Notes: generated by a model not told the origin, from the letters alone. 64,000 bases of DNA from Actinomycetota bacterium (GCA_014384285.1 JACNGE010000006.1:1-64000); one strand, 5' to 3'. Shown: positions 52,056 to 61,240, numbered from the stretch's first letter. A program made the numbers and translations.

Positions 52056-53764
52056 AATTTTTTTAAATCCTCTTCACTTAAAATTATTACATCATTACTA
52101 CCACCTGCAGGAACCATTGGAAAGACCATATCATCGGGGTCAACAACACAGTCAACAAGTACGGGTTTATCGTTTATTTCCAACATTTTTTGAAATACAT
52201 CTTTAACATCAGATTTTTGTTCCATCCTGAGACCAACTGCCCCCATAGCCTCTGCAAGTTTTACATAATCAGGTGTGTGATGTGTCAGTTCTGATGCAGA
52301 AAAGCGATTATTGTAAAATATTTTTTGCCACTGTCTAACCATCCCATGATTACCGTTATTAAATACGACTATTTTAAGAGGTATATTCTCTGTCGAGGCA
52401 GTTATTAATTCTTGGCATGTCATCTGGAAACAGCCGTCACCATCTAATGCAAGAACTTGTTTATCTGGGAATGCAGCCTTAGCACCAATAGCAGCAGGTA
52501 AAGAATAGCCCATAGTACCTAATCCACCTGAATTTAACCAAGTATTAGGCTTTGTAAATTTCCAATGTTGAGATATCCACATTTGGTGTTGACCTACTCC
52601 CGACACAACAATCGAATCTTCATCGGACATCTTTTGTAATTCCTCAAGTACATAAGGGACTTTGAGGGGCCCTTTATCTTCTTGCTTATAATTTAGAGGG
52701 TATTCCTCTTTCATAGTATTTATTTCTTGAATCCAATCAGATGTTTCAAGTTCAGCATCGCCAAGTTTTTCTATTATCCCTTTTATAACACTTTTAGCAT
52801 CTCCAACTATTGGAACTTCAGCATCTCTTACTTTCCCAATTTCGGCTGGGTCAATATCTGCGTGGATAACTTTTGCATTCTGTGCAAAGAAATTTGGATT
52901 AGCAGTAACACGATCATCAAATCGAACACCAATTGCAATTAGTAAATCTGAATTTTGTATTGAAGTTGTTGCTGTGTAGTTGCCATGCATACCCGGCATC
53001 CCAAGACACAAATCATCACCATCTGGAAATGCTCCTCTTCCCATTAGGGTAGTTACTACTGGTATATTAAATTTTTTTGCGAGGTCGAATAGCTCAATGT
53101 TAGCTTTCGAATGAATGATACCTCCACCTACATAAAGAAGTGGTTTTTTAGATTCTTTGATTAGATCTACTGCTTGTTGAATCATCTTTGGGTTTGCTTC
53201 AAGCGTAGGTTTGTATCCTGGTAAATCTAATAGCTTAGGTTCTATCCATTCAGCTTTTTCATTTAGGATATCTTTAGGAATATCTACTAGAACAGGACCA
53301 GGTCTGCCAGTTGTTGCAATATGCTTAGCTTCGAGTAATACTTGTGGAATTTCACTCGCTTTTGTAATTAAGTAGTTATGTTTTGTCGCTGCCATTGTTA
53401 AACCTACTGTAAAAGCTTCTTGGAATGCATCATTTCCTATAGCCTCAGTTGCAACTTGGCCGGTTATTGCTAAAAGGGGAGTAGAGTCCATCAAAGCGTT
53501 ATTTAATGATGTAATTAAGTTTGTTGCTCCGGGTCCAGAAGTTGCTATGACTACCCCTAACTCACCAGTTGCCTGGGCGTATCCTTCGGCCATATGACCA
53601 GAACCTTGTTCATGCCTTGCAAGAATATGCCTAATTGGACTGTCATAAAGAGGGTCGTATGCAGGCAATATTGCACCACCAGGCACACCAAATATAGTCG
53701 AGACTTCTAAATGCTCCAGACCTCTTACTACCAGCTCAGCACCAGTTAATAATTCATTTTTCAT
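52052..53764 (-). CDS. ilvB: acetolactate synthase large (catalytic) subunit
   Basis: Thiamine-diphosphate enzyme that makes acetolactate or acetohydroxybutyrate. Motifs are FGVPGGAILPAYD, ILARHEQGSGHMAEGYA with the catalytic Glu, SGPGATNLIT, VLVDIPKD, RFDDRVT, and the cofactor motif ALDGDGCFQMTCQELITA with NGNHGMVRQWQ. Length of 570 is typical. An AAGGA ribosome site precedes the ATG. It is the first full gene behind the attenuator at 53774-53875. Confidence 0.95.
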   Translation of the reverse strand: MKNELLTGAELVVRGLEHLEVSTIFGVPGGAILPAYDPLYDSPIRHILARHEQGSGHMAEGYAQATGELGVVIATSGPGATNLITSLNNALMDSTPLLAITGQVATEAIGNDAFQEAFTVGLTMAATKHNYLITKASEIPQVLLEAKHIATTGRPGPVLVDIPKDILNEKAEWIEPKLLDLPGYKPTLEANPKMIQQAVDLIKESKKPLLYVGGGIIHSKANIELFDLAKKFNIPVVTTLMGRGAFPDGDDLCLGMPGMHGNYTATTSIQNSDLLIAIGVRFDDRVTANPNFFAQNAKVIHADIDPAEIGKVRDAEVPIVGDAKSVIKGIIEKLGDAELETSDWIQEINTMKEEYPLNYKQEDKGPLKVPYVLEELQKMSDEDSIVVSGVGQHQMWISQHWKFTKPNTWLNSGGLGTMGYSLPAAIGAKAAFPDKQVLALDGDGCFQMTCQELITASTENIPLKIVVFNNGNHGMVRQWQKIFYNNRFSASELTHHTPDYVKLAEAMGAVGLRMEQKSDVKDVFQKMLEINDKPVLVDCVVDPDDMVFPMVPAGGSNDVIILSEEDLKKL

Positions 53765-53773
53765 AGTATCCTT

Positions 53774-53801
53774 AAAAAAAAACCTCCCTTTTTTTGGGAG
53801 G
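53774..53801 (-). terminator. intrinsic terminator of the ilvB attenuator
   Basis: On the minus strand CCTCCC, a loop of seven A, GGGAGG and then nine T form a textbook intrinsic terminator. It lies 10 bases before the ilvB ATG and would stop transcription of the whole ilv-leu-ccm run when branched-chain amino acids are plentiful. Confidence 0.88.
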
Positions 53802-53825
53802 CGCTCAACACAAAAAAGTGAGCGC
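53801..53825 (-). promoter_or_regulatory. upstream attenuator hairpin
   Basis: GCGCTCA (minus strand, 53825-53819) pairs with TGAGCGC (53807-53801), placed between the leader stop codon and the terminator. Its 3' strand touches the first base of the terminator stem, so a ribosome paused in or released from the leader could shift the balance between the two hairpins. Confidence 0.7.
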
Positions 53826-53875
53826 TAAGTAAGCACTAGCACTAATAATGTAATGAAGACATATAGTTTTTTCAT
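53825..53875 (-). CDS. ilvL: ilv leader peptide
   Basis: A 16-residue reading frame, MKKLYVFITLLVLVLT, followed by TAG. Nine of its 16 residues are Leu (5), Val (3) or Ile (1), the three end products of the genes downstream. It is directly followed by the hairpin and intrinsic terminator, so it is a transcription attenuator leader: slow decoding of these codons when the amino acids are scarce should prevent termination. The codons used include CTA, TTA, GTC, GTG, ATT and CTT. TATAGT sits 8 bases before the ATG, so the message may be leaderless. The symbol ilvL is used by function, not by sequence homology. Confidence 0.85.
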   Translation of the reverse strand: MKKLYVFITLLVLVLT

Positions 53876-53881
53876 TAAACC

Positions 53882-53893
53882 TAACTATAGTTA
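53882..53893. promoter_or_regulatory. palindromic bidirectional -10 region
   Basis: TAACTATAGTTA is a perfect 12-base palindrome and contains TATAGT on both strands. On the minus strand it ends 8 bases before the ilv leader ATG; on the plus strand 14 bases before queG. The two divergent promoters therefore share one -10 element and should exclude each other. Confidence 0.55.
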
Positions 53894-53905
53894 AAGCTGA
53901 TAAAA

Positions 53906-54991
53906 ATGAAAGAAAAAAACCTATTTAATTATCTAAAATTTCACAAACTCGAAGTTCCAAAAGAGATAAAAATATCAGTAGTTCCCCTACCTTCTTTAAT
54001 AGATAAATCATTAGAAATCCAAAGGGTAAAAAGTGAAAAGAAACATGCAAATATGAAATTTACATTTTCAAATCCTAATTATTCAGGTTTAGGTGATAAA
54101 TTTGAATGGGCGAAATCATGTATTGTAATTTCTTATAATTACACACCTCAAAAAGCAAATAATCATTCTTATAAACCAGGTGAAGGCGCTATTGCTCTTT
54201 TTGCTTCTGAAGACCATTACGAGCTCCTAGGAAAGTTTATAAATGGATTAGCGAAGTTATTTAACAGTGATGGAGTTAAAACCCAGCAATTTATTGATAG
54301 TCCCCAACATTACGATAGAATCTTTTTTAATGCATCAGGATTAGGATGGCAAGGAAAAAGCACTATGATGCTTTCACCTGGAGTAGGCCCTTGGCAATTA
54401 ATTGGAAATTTATACATCTCAGAAAAATTTGAACCAACTAAAAAAAAAGATTATTCATGCGGCTCGTGTAATCTATGTCAAATTTCTTGCCCTACTGGAG
54501 CTCTTGATGAAGAATACGTTCTAGATTCAAATAAATGCATCTCTTATTGGTTACAATCACACGAGATAATCCCTCATGAAATGAGAATTAATATTGGAAA
54601 TAGATTTTATGGATGCGACGAATGCCTAACTTCATGCCCACCAGGCCAGACTAAAGACTTTAATATAGAGATGACAAGTATAGTAGATCTAAAAAAAATA
54701 ATAATTATGCCAAACGATGAATTATTAAATTTATATACATGGTTCTATATTCCAAAAATGAATGGAGATTATTTAAAAAGAAATGCACTAATAGCTTTAG
54801 CAAACAATCCTGATAGTTCGACTGTAGATTTTATATTTGAACTTTTAAAATCCGAATCAGAGATTATTAGATTTTATGCAATATGGGCAATTTGGAAGTT
54901 AAAAAAAATTAATGATATAGCAAAATATTATGATGTACGTCTTGAAAGAAGCCAACTAGTTAAAGATGAATATCTAAGGCTTATAAAGTGA
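53906..54991 (+). CDS. queG: epoxyqueuosine reductase
   Basis: Last step of queuosine synthesis: reduces epoxyqueuosine in tRNA with cobalamin and two 4Fe-4S clusters. GLGWQGKSTMML near 145-156 is in the cobalamin-binding part. The ferredoxin-like part has CGSCNLCQISCPTGAL and CDECLTSCPPGQ, giving the eight cluster cysteines. A HEAT-like C-terminal segment follows, as in known QueG. Length 361 is normal. It is divergent from the ilv operon and the other queuosine genes are not in the window. Confidence 0.9.
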   Translation: MKEKNLFNYLKFHKLEVPKEIKISVVPLPSLIDKSLEIQRVKSEKKHANMKFTFSNPNYSGLGDKFEWAKSCIVISYNYTPQKANNHSYKPGEGAIALFASEDHYELLGKFINGLAKLFNSDGVKTQQFIDSPQHYDRIFFNASGLGWQGKSTMMLSPGVGPWQLIGNLYISEKFEPTKKKDYSCGSCNLCQISCPTGALDEEYVLDSNKCISYWLQSHEIIPHEMRINIGNRFYGCDECLTSCPPGQTKDFNIEMTSIVDLKKIIIMPNDELLNLYTWFYIPKMNGDYLKRNALIALANNPDSSTVDFIFELLKSESEIIRFYAIWAIWKLKKINDIAKYYDVRLERSQLVKDEYLRLIK

Positions 54992-55010
54992 TTTAATCAA
55001 ACAAATAATC

Positions 55011-55016
55011 TATTCT
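55011..55016 (+). promoter_or_regulatory. -10 box TATTCT before ilvD
   Basis: TATTCT is 6 bases before ATG 55023, again fitting a leaderless transcript starting close to the start codon. Confidence 0.35.
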
Positions 55017-55022
55017 TAATCT

Positions 55023-56684
55023 ATGACTAAATATTCTGATGATGTAACTCAAGGACCGGGAAGGTCTGCTGCAAGAGCAATGTTAAGAGCTGTAGGGCTG
55101 AAAGATGAAGACTTTAATAAATTCCAGGTAGGGATTGTTTCTGCAGGAAATGAAGTAACGCCTTGCAATGTCACTGGACCCGAACTTTCTCTTAAAGCAA
55201 AAACTGGAGTAAATGGTCCTGACTCTGCGGGACTAATATTTTCTACTATTGCAGTATCCGATGGAATTTCAATGGGACATGAAGGGATGAGGGCATCATT
55301 GGTTTCTCGTGAGGTAATCGCAGACTCTGTAGAACTCGTCATGCATGCAGAAAGATTCGATGGAATGGTGACAATTGCTGGTTGTGATAAATCTCTTCCA
55401 GGAATGTTAATGGCTGCGGCAAGAATAAATAGACCTTCCATCTTTCTTTATGGAGGCAGCAGCCTTCCTGGTTCCTACAAAGGTAAAGATATTTCAATAG
55501 TGGACGTTTTTGAAGGCATTGGGGCTATGGAAAAAGGTTTAATTACTGAAGAGGAGTTGTACGAAATCGAGTGTGCAGCTTGTCCGGGTCAGGGTTCATG
55601 TGCGGGCATGTTTACAGCTAATACAATGGCATCTGTAGGAGAAGCTATTGGAATGAGTTTGCCAGGTACAGCTGCTTTACCCGCTGAAGACTCCAGGCTG
55701 CGAATTGAGGCTGAAAGAACAGGAAAGCAATTAAATTATTTACTCAAAAATGATATAAAACCTAGAGATATCATGACGCTCCAGGCATTTAAAAATGCAG
55801 TAACTACAGTTTTGGCTCTCGGAGGTAGCACTAACGCAGTCCTTCATTTGATGGCTATTGCATATGAGGCGGAGGTTAATTTAACTTTAGATACTTTTGA
55901 TCAATTAGGAAAAACTGTTCCACACCTTGCTGACATGAAACCATTCGGACAATACCACATGGTAGATTTGGACAACATAGGAGGAGTTCCAGTTGTTTCC
56001 AAGATACTTCTAGAAAATAAATTAATTGATGGGAATTGTTTAACTGTAACGGGAAAAACTGTTGGAGAAAATTTGGAAAAAATTGAAATACCCTCGAATC
56101 AAAATGTTGTGTCTTTCCCTGATAATCCAATTTCAAAAGAGGGGGGTATAGCAATATTGAAAGGGTCATTATCTCCGAATGGTTCTGTAGTTAAGGTAGC
56201 CGGAATAGATATAGATATATTTAAAGGTCCTGCAAACGTTTTTGAAAGCGAGCAAGAAGCACTTGATGCATTATTTAATAATAAAATTCAAAAAGGTGAA
56301 GTAATTGTAATTCGAAATGAAGGCCCTAAAGGTGGTCCAGGTATGAGAGAAATGTTGCAAATAACTGCAGCAATTAAAGGAGCAGGTTTAGGAAAAGATG
56401 TTCTATTGATTACAGATGGAAGATTTTCTGGTGGAACTACAGGCTTATGCATAGGACATGTAGCTCCTGAAAGTGTAGACGGTGGCCCTATTTCTGTCTG
56501 CCAAAATGGAGATGAAATTGAATTAAATCTTTCAAAAAGAGAATTAAACCTTAATATTGACCAAGAAGAAAAAAGTTTAAGAATGAAGAACTATAAACTT
56601 CCAAAACCTAGGTATACATCCGGGGTCCTAAATAAATACTCAAAACTTGTAAAAGGGGCAGATAAAGGGGCTGTGACAGGATAG
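55023..56684 (+). CDS. ilvD: dihydroxy-acid dehydratase
   Basis: Dehydrates dihydroxyisovalerate and dihydroxymethylvalerate in valine and isoleucine synthesis. Iron-sulfur cluster cysteines are in [16 protein letters not shown] and [45 protein letters not shown] is a strong family signature, and [15 protein letters not shown] and [15 protein letters not shown] follow. Length 553 is usual. It is separate from the ilvBNC-leuAB operon and on the opposite strand, 1.1 kb away, so the pathway is split by queG and its promoter region. Confidence 0.94.
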   Translation: MTKYSDDVTQGPGRSAARAMLRAVGLKDEDFNKFQVGIVSAGNEVTPCNVTGPELSLKAKTGVNGPDSAGLIFSTIAVSDGISMGHEGMRASLVSREVIADSVELVMHAERFDGMVTIAGCDKSLPGMLMAAARINRPSIFLYGGSSLPGSYKGKDISIVDVFEGIGAMEKGLITEEELYEIECAACPGQGSCAGMFTANTMASVGEAIGMSLPGTAALPAEDSRLRIEAERTGKQLNYLLKNDIKPRDIMTLQAFKNAVTTVLALGGSTNAVLHLMAIAYEAEVNLTLDTFDQLGKTVPHLADMKPFGQYHMVDLDNIGGVPVVSKILLENKLIDGNCLTVTGKTVGENLEKIEIPSNQNVVSFPDNPISKEGGIAILKGSLSPNGSVVKVAGIDIDIFKGPANVFESEQEALDALFNNKIQKGEVIVIRNEGPKGGPGMREMLQITAAIKGAGLGKDVLLITDGRFSGGTTGLCIGHVAPESVDGGPISVCQNGDEIELNLSKRELNLNIDQEEKSLRMKNYKLPKPRYTSGVLNKYSKLVKGADKGAVTG

Positions 56685-56688
56685 TTGA

Positions 56689-57456
56689 ATGTTATTCATT
56701 TCTGACGTTCATCACGGATTGGCTTCAATAAATAATCTTCCAAAAGTTAATGAACCCGTAGTTATCTTGGGAGATTTAATTAATTGGATTGATTACAGAA
56801 CAGGTGAAGGAATTGCACAAGATGTATTTGGAAAAGAAATAGTTACTAAATTAGTTCAACTTAGAAAAGATCACAATTTTAAAGATCGAAAAAAGCTTTG
56901 GTCCTCTATGTTTGAAAAAGATTCAGAAATTGTACAACAAAAACTAGAGTTAGCAATTTTTAAGCAATACAAAGAAGTATTTGAGGCACTCAAAAATTAT
57001 GAAGTATGGATTATTCCAGGAAATGTGGATTCAGAAGAAATAATTAAAGAGACTATGAAAAGTAACGTTAGCTATGTAGATGGAGAAGTTCTAGAATATA
57101 AAAAATTAAAAATTGGTTTTGCTGGAGGAGGGGTGCCAACACCTATAAATGCTAGGGGTGAAATTTCTGAGCAATCTTTTTCTTTAAAGCTAAACAACTT
57201 AGGTCAAGTAGACATAATTTGCACCCATGCACCCCCTCTTATTAGTGAGCTTATAACTGATGTTATAACGAATAAGAAGGAGCAAGGTTGGGAAAGTCTT
57301 GCAGAGTATATTTCCAGAACTAGCCCTAAATATTCTATTTTTGGAGATGTTCATCAACCTCAAGCATCTAGGTGGAAATTAGGTCATACAGAGTGTATTA
57401 ATGTTGGATATTTTAGAGCTAATAGCAATTATTTAGAATTATCATCATTGTTGTAA
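56689..57456 (+). CDS. metallophosphoesterase
   Basis: Calcineurin-like phosphoesterase of 255 residues. Metal ligands are visible in FISDVHHG near the start, ILGDLINW near 27, IPGNVDSEE near 110, ICTHAPPL near 180 and FGDVHQP near 216, the five blocks of this fold (the classical GNHD is GNVD here, so one histidine ligand or general-acid residue is replaced). Substrate is unknown. It starts 4 bases after ilvD and shares one base with the kinase gene that follows. Confidence 0.82.
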   Translation: MLFISDVHHGLASINNLPKVNEPVVILGDLINWIDYRTGEGIAQDVFGKEIVTKLVQLRKDHNFKDRKKLWSSMFEKDSEIVQQKLELAIFKQYKEVFEALKNYEVWIIPGNVDSEEIIKETMKSNVSYVDGEVLEYKKLKIGFAGGGVPTPINARGEISEQSFSLKLNNLGQVDIICTHAPPLISELITDVITNKKEQGWESLAEYISRTSPKYSIFGDVHQPQASRWKLGHTECINVGYFRANSNYLELSSLL

Positions 57457-58364
57457 TGAATATTCTATCTTTTGATGTTGGCGGAACCACTATAAAGTAT
57501 GGATTAGTTAATCAAGACTTTGAAGTTCTTTCTAAAGGGAGTATTGAAACTCCTGATAATGAAAATAATTTTTTAAATATCATTGACACAGTTGCCTCAA
57601 AATATTTAGATAAATTTGAAAAAATTTCCATTGCTATGCCAGGTTTTGTAAGTAAGAAAGAGTCTAAGTACCTTTACGGTACAAATATAAAATATGAAAT
57701 AGATTTTAAAAAATTAGAAGGTTTTGAACCTTCCAAATTTTCAATTGATAATGATGGCAATGTTGCTGCATATGCTGAATATCAACTAAATTATAAAAAT
57801 AAAGTTGAAAATTTAATAATGCTAACTTTTGGTACTGGCATTGGTGGAGGAATCATTAGCAATGGAAAAATTTTACGTGGTGGTAGTAATGCTGGTGAGC
57901 TGGGTCACATACTCATTTCAGATGATAGCCAAATTCAATGTAATTGTGGAAAAAGGGGATGTTTAGAATCAATTGTTTCAGCCCGGTCCTGGACAGAGCA
58001 ATGTAAAGTACTTTCACAAAACGAACCTGAATCTGAGCTAGCTATAAGATTTTCTGAACAAAACCTAGGGTCAGTTCTTTTTGATGAAAAAATTAAACTT
58101 ACTTCTGAGCAAATTCTTTCAAGAGATATAATTATTAGCTATATATCTAGAGGCTTGGTATCAATTTTTGAGATTTTCAATAATGAGCTATTCGTACTTG
58201 GTGGATCAATGTCTTCACAACCATATAGTCTATTAAATTTAATTAAAGACAATATTGATAGCAATTTTACATTTACAGCAAGAGTCTTCCCTGAAATAAA
58301 AATTAGCAAATTTAAATCAGATTCAGGAATTATTGGTTCTGCACTTTTAGCTCAAAATGACTAA
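57456..58364 (+). CDS. ROK family sugar kinase (glucokinase-like)
   Basis: Phosphorylates a sugar, probably glucose, with ATP or polyphosphate. The N-terminus has FDVGGTTIKYGLV (phosphate binding), the middle DNDGNVAAYAEY with the catalytic Asp, FGTGIGGGIISNG, the sugar-binding His in ELGHILI, and the zinc motif CNCGKRGCLE. Length of 302 matches ROK glucokinases. A repressor function is unlikely because no helix-turn-helix precedes the kinase fold. It overlaps the next gene by 8 bases. Confidence 0.85.
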   Translation: MNILSFDVGGTTIKYGLVNQDFEVLSKGSIETPDNENNFLNIIDTVASKYLDKFEKISIAMPGFVSKKESKYLYGTNIKYEIDFKKLEGFEPSKFSIDNDGNVAAYAEYQLNYKNKVENLIMLTFGTGIGGGIISNGKILRGGSNAGELGHILISDDSQIQCNCGKRGCLESIVSARSWTEQCKVLSQNEPESELAIRFSEQNLGSVLFDEKIKLTSEQILSRDIIISYISRGLVSIFEIFNNELFVLGGSMSSQPYSLLNLIKDNIDSNFTFTARVFPEIKISKFKSDSGIIGSALLAQND

Positions 58365-59040
58365 AAATATTTCAATACTTCTACCAGGCAGTTTTTTTGA
58401 GGAAAAATCTAAAGAAAAACTAACCTATCTTTCAAATAAGAAAATTGGCTGCATCTATTTATTTGACCACTCAATCAATCCAGCAGATGATAGGAAGTCT
58501 GTTTATCAAATCAAAAAAGCATTAAGTCAATTACAACACAATAACGATTATGAATTTGGGTTAGGAGTTTGTGTTTTAAATATTAATAGGAGAAAAAAAG
58601 ATTTACTTTTTTCACAATTTATTAATCCAATGATGGAAATAAAAGATTTTAGATTAGGGCTAGGCACCGGAGATACGCGATATGAAAAAAATAACTCTAG
58701 ATATTCAAATGACTTAGAGTTGATTATTACAGATTTGATAAATCAATACTCGTTTTCAATTGATGAAAGAAATCTATTTGTTGGAGGTACATCGAAACAT
58801 AAATTGGATCTGGTAAACAAATATTCGATTGGGGTAAACCAATGGCTTGGAAACTCTCAAGAACTAATCTCTATTCACAAAGGTAATTTAGCAACGGAAC
58901 CTTTTATTGGTAGATTTAGTCAGTGCTTAACAATAAGAAGTCGCAGTATTGACCTACCAAAAAGTTTTGAGAAAATATTTGTCTTAAAAGATTCAAATGT
59001 TGCGAAATTTTATTCTGATGTAGATAAAATTCTTTCATGA
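58357..59040 (+). CDS. unassigned protein, possibly a reduced luciferase-fold protein
   Basis: I do not firmly recognise this 227-residue protein. The stretch FGLGVCVLNINRRKKDLLFSQFINPMMEIKDFRLGLGTGD (about 67-106) has the rhythm of LLM oxidoreductases, where a strand, an R-rich turn and FxLGxGxGD occur at that point. The N-terminal IGCIYLFDH would then be the early strand and helix, and FVGGTSKHKLDLVNKYSIGVNQWLG matches their late GGxSxxxxxxA segment. It is much shorter than the usual 300 residues. It overlaps both neighbours, so it is translated with the kinase and aminotransferase. Confidence 0.5.
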   Translation: MTKNISILLPGSFFEEKSKEKLTYLSNKKIGCIYLFDHSINPADDRKSVYQIKKALSQLQHNNDYEFGLGVCVLNINRRKKDLLFSQFINPMMEIKDFRLGLGTGDTRYEKNNSRYSNDLELIITDLINQYSFSIDERNLFVGGTSKHKLDLVNKYSIGVNQWLGNSQELISIHKGNLATEPFIGRFSQCLTIRSRSIDLPKSFEKIFVLKDSNVAKFYSDVDKILS

Positions 59041-60212
59041 GTAATTTTACAAACAATTTAGTAAACAATTTTCCAGAGTATTTGTTTAATGAAATAAATA
59101 CTCAAAAACTTGAAGCAAGAAAGAAGGGTAGAGATGTAATTGATCTTGGTTACGGTAATCCTGATATTCCTACACATTCAAAAGTTGTTGATAAGCTTGT
59201 AGAGGCTGCCCAAAACAAAAGGAACCATAAATATTCAGTTTCCAAAGGTATACATGGATTAAGGAATGCCATGAAAGAAAAATATAAGAGAATTTATGAT
59301 GTTGATCTGCATCAAGATCATAATATTGTCAATACTATTGGAAGCAAGGAGGGACTTACTCATTTGCTTATGTCAATTCTTGATAAAGGAGATAATATAG
59401 TTGTTCCGGATCCAAGTTATCCAATACACCATTTTGCTCCATTGATTGCCGGTGGAACACCAATAAAGATTAAATGTCTAGATCCAGAAAATTTTTTATT
59501 AGATTTAACAAAGGTCCTTAGAACTAAAGTTATAAAAGTAGTTTTAATTTCATTCCCTCATAACCCAACAACCATTGAAGTCAATCAAGATTTTTATGAT
59601 AGATTAGTTCTGCTTGCTCAAAAATATAATTTTCTAATCATCAATGACTTTGCTTATTCCGATGTCTTTTTTGGAGGTAAAAAGCCCCCATCTCTTTTGT
59701 GCTCGGATAAAGAGTTAACAAACTCGGTTGAATTATATTCACTCACAAAGGGATATTCTATGGCTGGCTGGAGAGTAGGTTTTGCTTTAGGAAACAAAGA
59801 AGCGATTCAAGCTCTTACCAAATTAAAGTCGTATATAGATTACGGAACATTTCAACCAATTCAAATAGCTTCGACAATTGCAATTAATGAGTTAGATGAA
59901 TATCCATTTGAAGTATCAGAAATTTATAAAGAAAGAAGATTATTAGTTTCTGAAAGTCTGGAATCTTTAGGATTTGATGTTTATAAATCTAATTCTACAA
60001 TGTTTGTTTGGGCAAAGATTCCAGAAGAGTCAAGTAAAACATCCATGGAGTTTTCTTTATCAGTTTTAGAAAAATCAAATGTTGCAATTTCTCCTGGAGT
60101 AGGATTTGGGATTGAAGGGGAGGGTTTTATTAGAATAGCTCTTGTAGAAAACAAACAAAGAATAAGACAGGCCATGAAAAACATGCAAATATTTTTTGAT
60201 GATATTATATAA
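59037..60212 (+). CDS. class I/II aminotransferase (AlaC / LL-DAP aminotransferase-like)
   Basis: PLP enzyme of 391 residues. It has DLGYGNPDIPTH near 37-48, NTIGSKEGLTHLL, VPDPSYPIHHFAPLIAGG, FPHNPTTIEV, the PLP-contacting NDFAYSDVFF, and the lysine that binds PLP in SLTKGYSMAGWRVGFALGN near residue 237. The SYxMAGWRVGF pattern is typical of AlaC-type glutamate-pyruvate and related LL-diaminopimelate aminotransferases. I cannot fix the amino donor. It lies 2 bases before the threonine aldolase gene and overlaps the unassigned gene by 4 bases. Confidence 0.85.
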   Translation: MSNFTNNLVNNFPEYLFNEINTQKLEARKKGRDVIDLGYGNPDIPTHSKVVDKLVEAAQNKRNHKYSVSKGIHGLRNAMKEKYKRIYDVDLHQDHNIVNTIGSKEGLTHLLMSILDKGDNIVVPDPSYPIHHFAPLIAGGTPIKIKCLDPENFLLDLTKVLRTKVIKVVLISFPHNPTTIEVNQDFYDRLVLLAQKYNFLIINDFAYSDVFFGGKKPPSLLCSDKELTNSVELYSLTKGYSMAGWRVGFALGNKEAIQALTKLKSYIDYGTFQPIQIASTIAINELDEYPFEVSEIYKERRLLVSESLESLGFDVYKSNSTMFVWAKIPEESSKTSMEFSLSVLEKSNVAISPGVGFGIEGEGFIRIALVENKQRIRQAMKNMQIFFDDII

Positions 60213-60214
60213 AA

Positions 60215-61240
60215 ATGATTGATTTAAGGTCTGATACAGTAACAAAGCCTTCAAAAGGTATGCTAAACGAAATCCTGAATGCAGAGTTTGGTGATGATGA
60301 ATACAAAGAAGATCCAACAGTAAATAGTCTTGAAGAATACTGTGCTAATTTAATGGGGTTCCAGGCAGGTTTATTCGTTACATCAGGATTGATGGGTAAT
60401 CAAATTTCACTCTTAGTTCATTCAAACCCTGGAGAAGAAGTTATTACAACCAAAGATTCGCATATAAAAAATTATGAGCATGGTGCCGCCGCATTTTTAT
60501 CTAGAATTCAGTTTAGAGATGTTGAAAGCGTCAACGGTGAATACAATTTAGATGTTCTTTCAGAAACTATCAAAGAATCAAAAATACACAAACCTTTAAT
60601 AAAAGTTTTGGCAGTTGAAAATACACACCTAGCTTCCGGTGGAAGTATTGTACCTTTCGACCATATAAGGCAACTTTCAGATATTGCAATATCAAACGAA
60701 ATGAAGCTTCATGTGGATGGAGCGAGAATTTGGCATGCAATACTTTCAGAACCTGACTCAATTAAATACGGACAATTTTGTGACAGTTTAACTTTTTGTT
60801 TCTCTAAAGGTTTAGGTGCTCCAGTTGGCTCAATGCTTTTAGGAGATTCAAATTTTATTTCCGAAGCTAGAGAGTTTAGAAAGAAACTTGGTGGAGGAAT
60901 GAGGCAAGTAGGTATTATTGCTTCTGCTGCAAGATACTCAATTGAGAATAGGAATGAACTTTCTGAAGATCATGAAAAAGCAGATACTGTTTTTAAATCA
61001 ATACAAAAAGAAAACAAATCTTTTAAAGACATTATTTACAGAGGTACTAACATGATTTTTTTCAAATTTGATAATGAAGAGAAAGCAGAAATTTTTAGGA
61101 AGAACCTTGAAGATAAAAAAATAATTTCTGGATATATTAAAAAAGACACCATAAGACTAGTTTTCCATCGAGATGTTAAAAATGACACATTAAGCGATAT
61201 TATTAATGCAGTAAATTATTCTTCTTCGCTAGATAGTTGA
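60215..61240 (+). CDS. ltaE: low-specificity L-threonine aldolase
   Basis: PLP enzyme that splits threonine or allo-threonine to glycine and acetaldehyde. MIDLRSDTVTKPS is the canonical start, then FGDDEYKEDPTVN, FVTSGLMGNQISL, AVENTHLASGGSIVP, HVDGARIWHA (the Asp that binds the pyridine nitrogen), and FCFSKGLGAPVGSML with the PLP lysine. KLGGGMRQVGIIASAA follows. Length 341 is usual. The 3' end overlaps a small convergent membrane protein gene by 25 bases. Confidence 0.92.
   Translation: MIDLRSDTVTKPSKGMLNEILNAEFGDDEYKEDPTVNSLEEYCANLMGFQAGLFVTSGLMGNQISLLVHSNPGEEVITTKDSHIKNYEHGAAAFLSRIQFRDVESVNGEYNLDVLSETIKESKIHKPLIKVLAVENTHLASGGSIVPFDHIRQLSDIAISNEMKLHVDGARIWHAILSEPDSIKYGQFCDSLTFCFSKGLGAPVGSMLLGDSNFISEAREFRKKLGGGMRQVGIIASAARYSIENRNELSEDHEKADTVFKSIQKENKSFKDIIYRGTNMIFFKFDNEEKAEIFRKNLEDKKIISGYIKKDTIRLVFHRDVKNDTLSDIINAVNYSSSLDS

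Noticed and set aside
51775-52206. 143-codon plus-strand frame
   Set aside because: Antisense to ilvN and the end of ilvB, both canonical.
55049-55441. 130-codon minus-strand frame
   Set aside because: Antisense to the most conserved part of ilvD.
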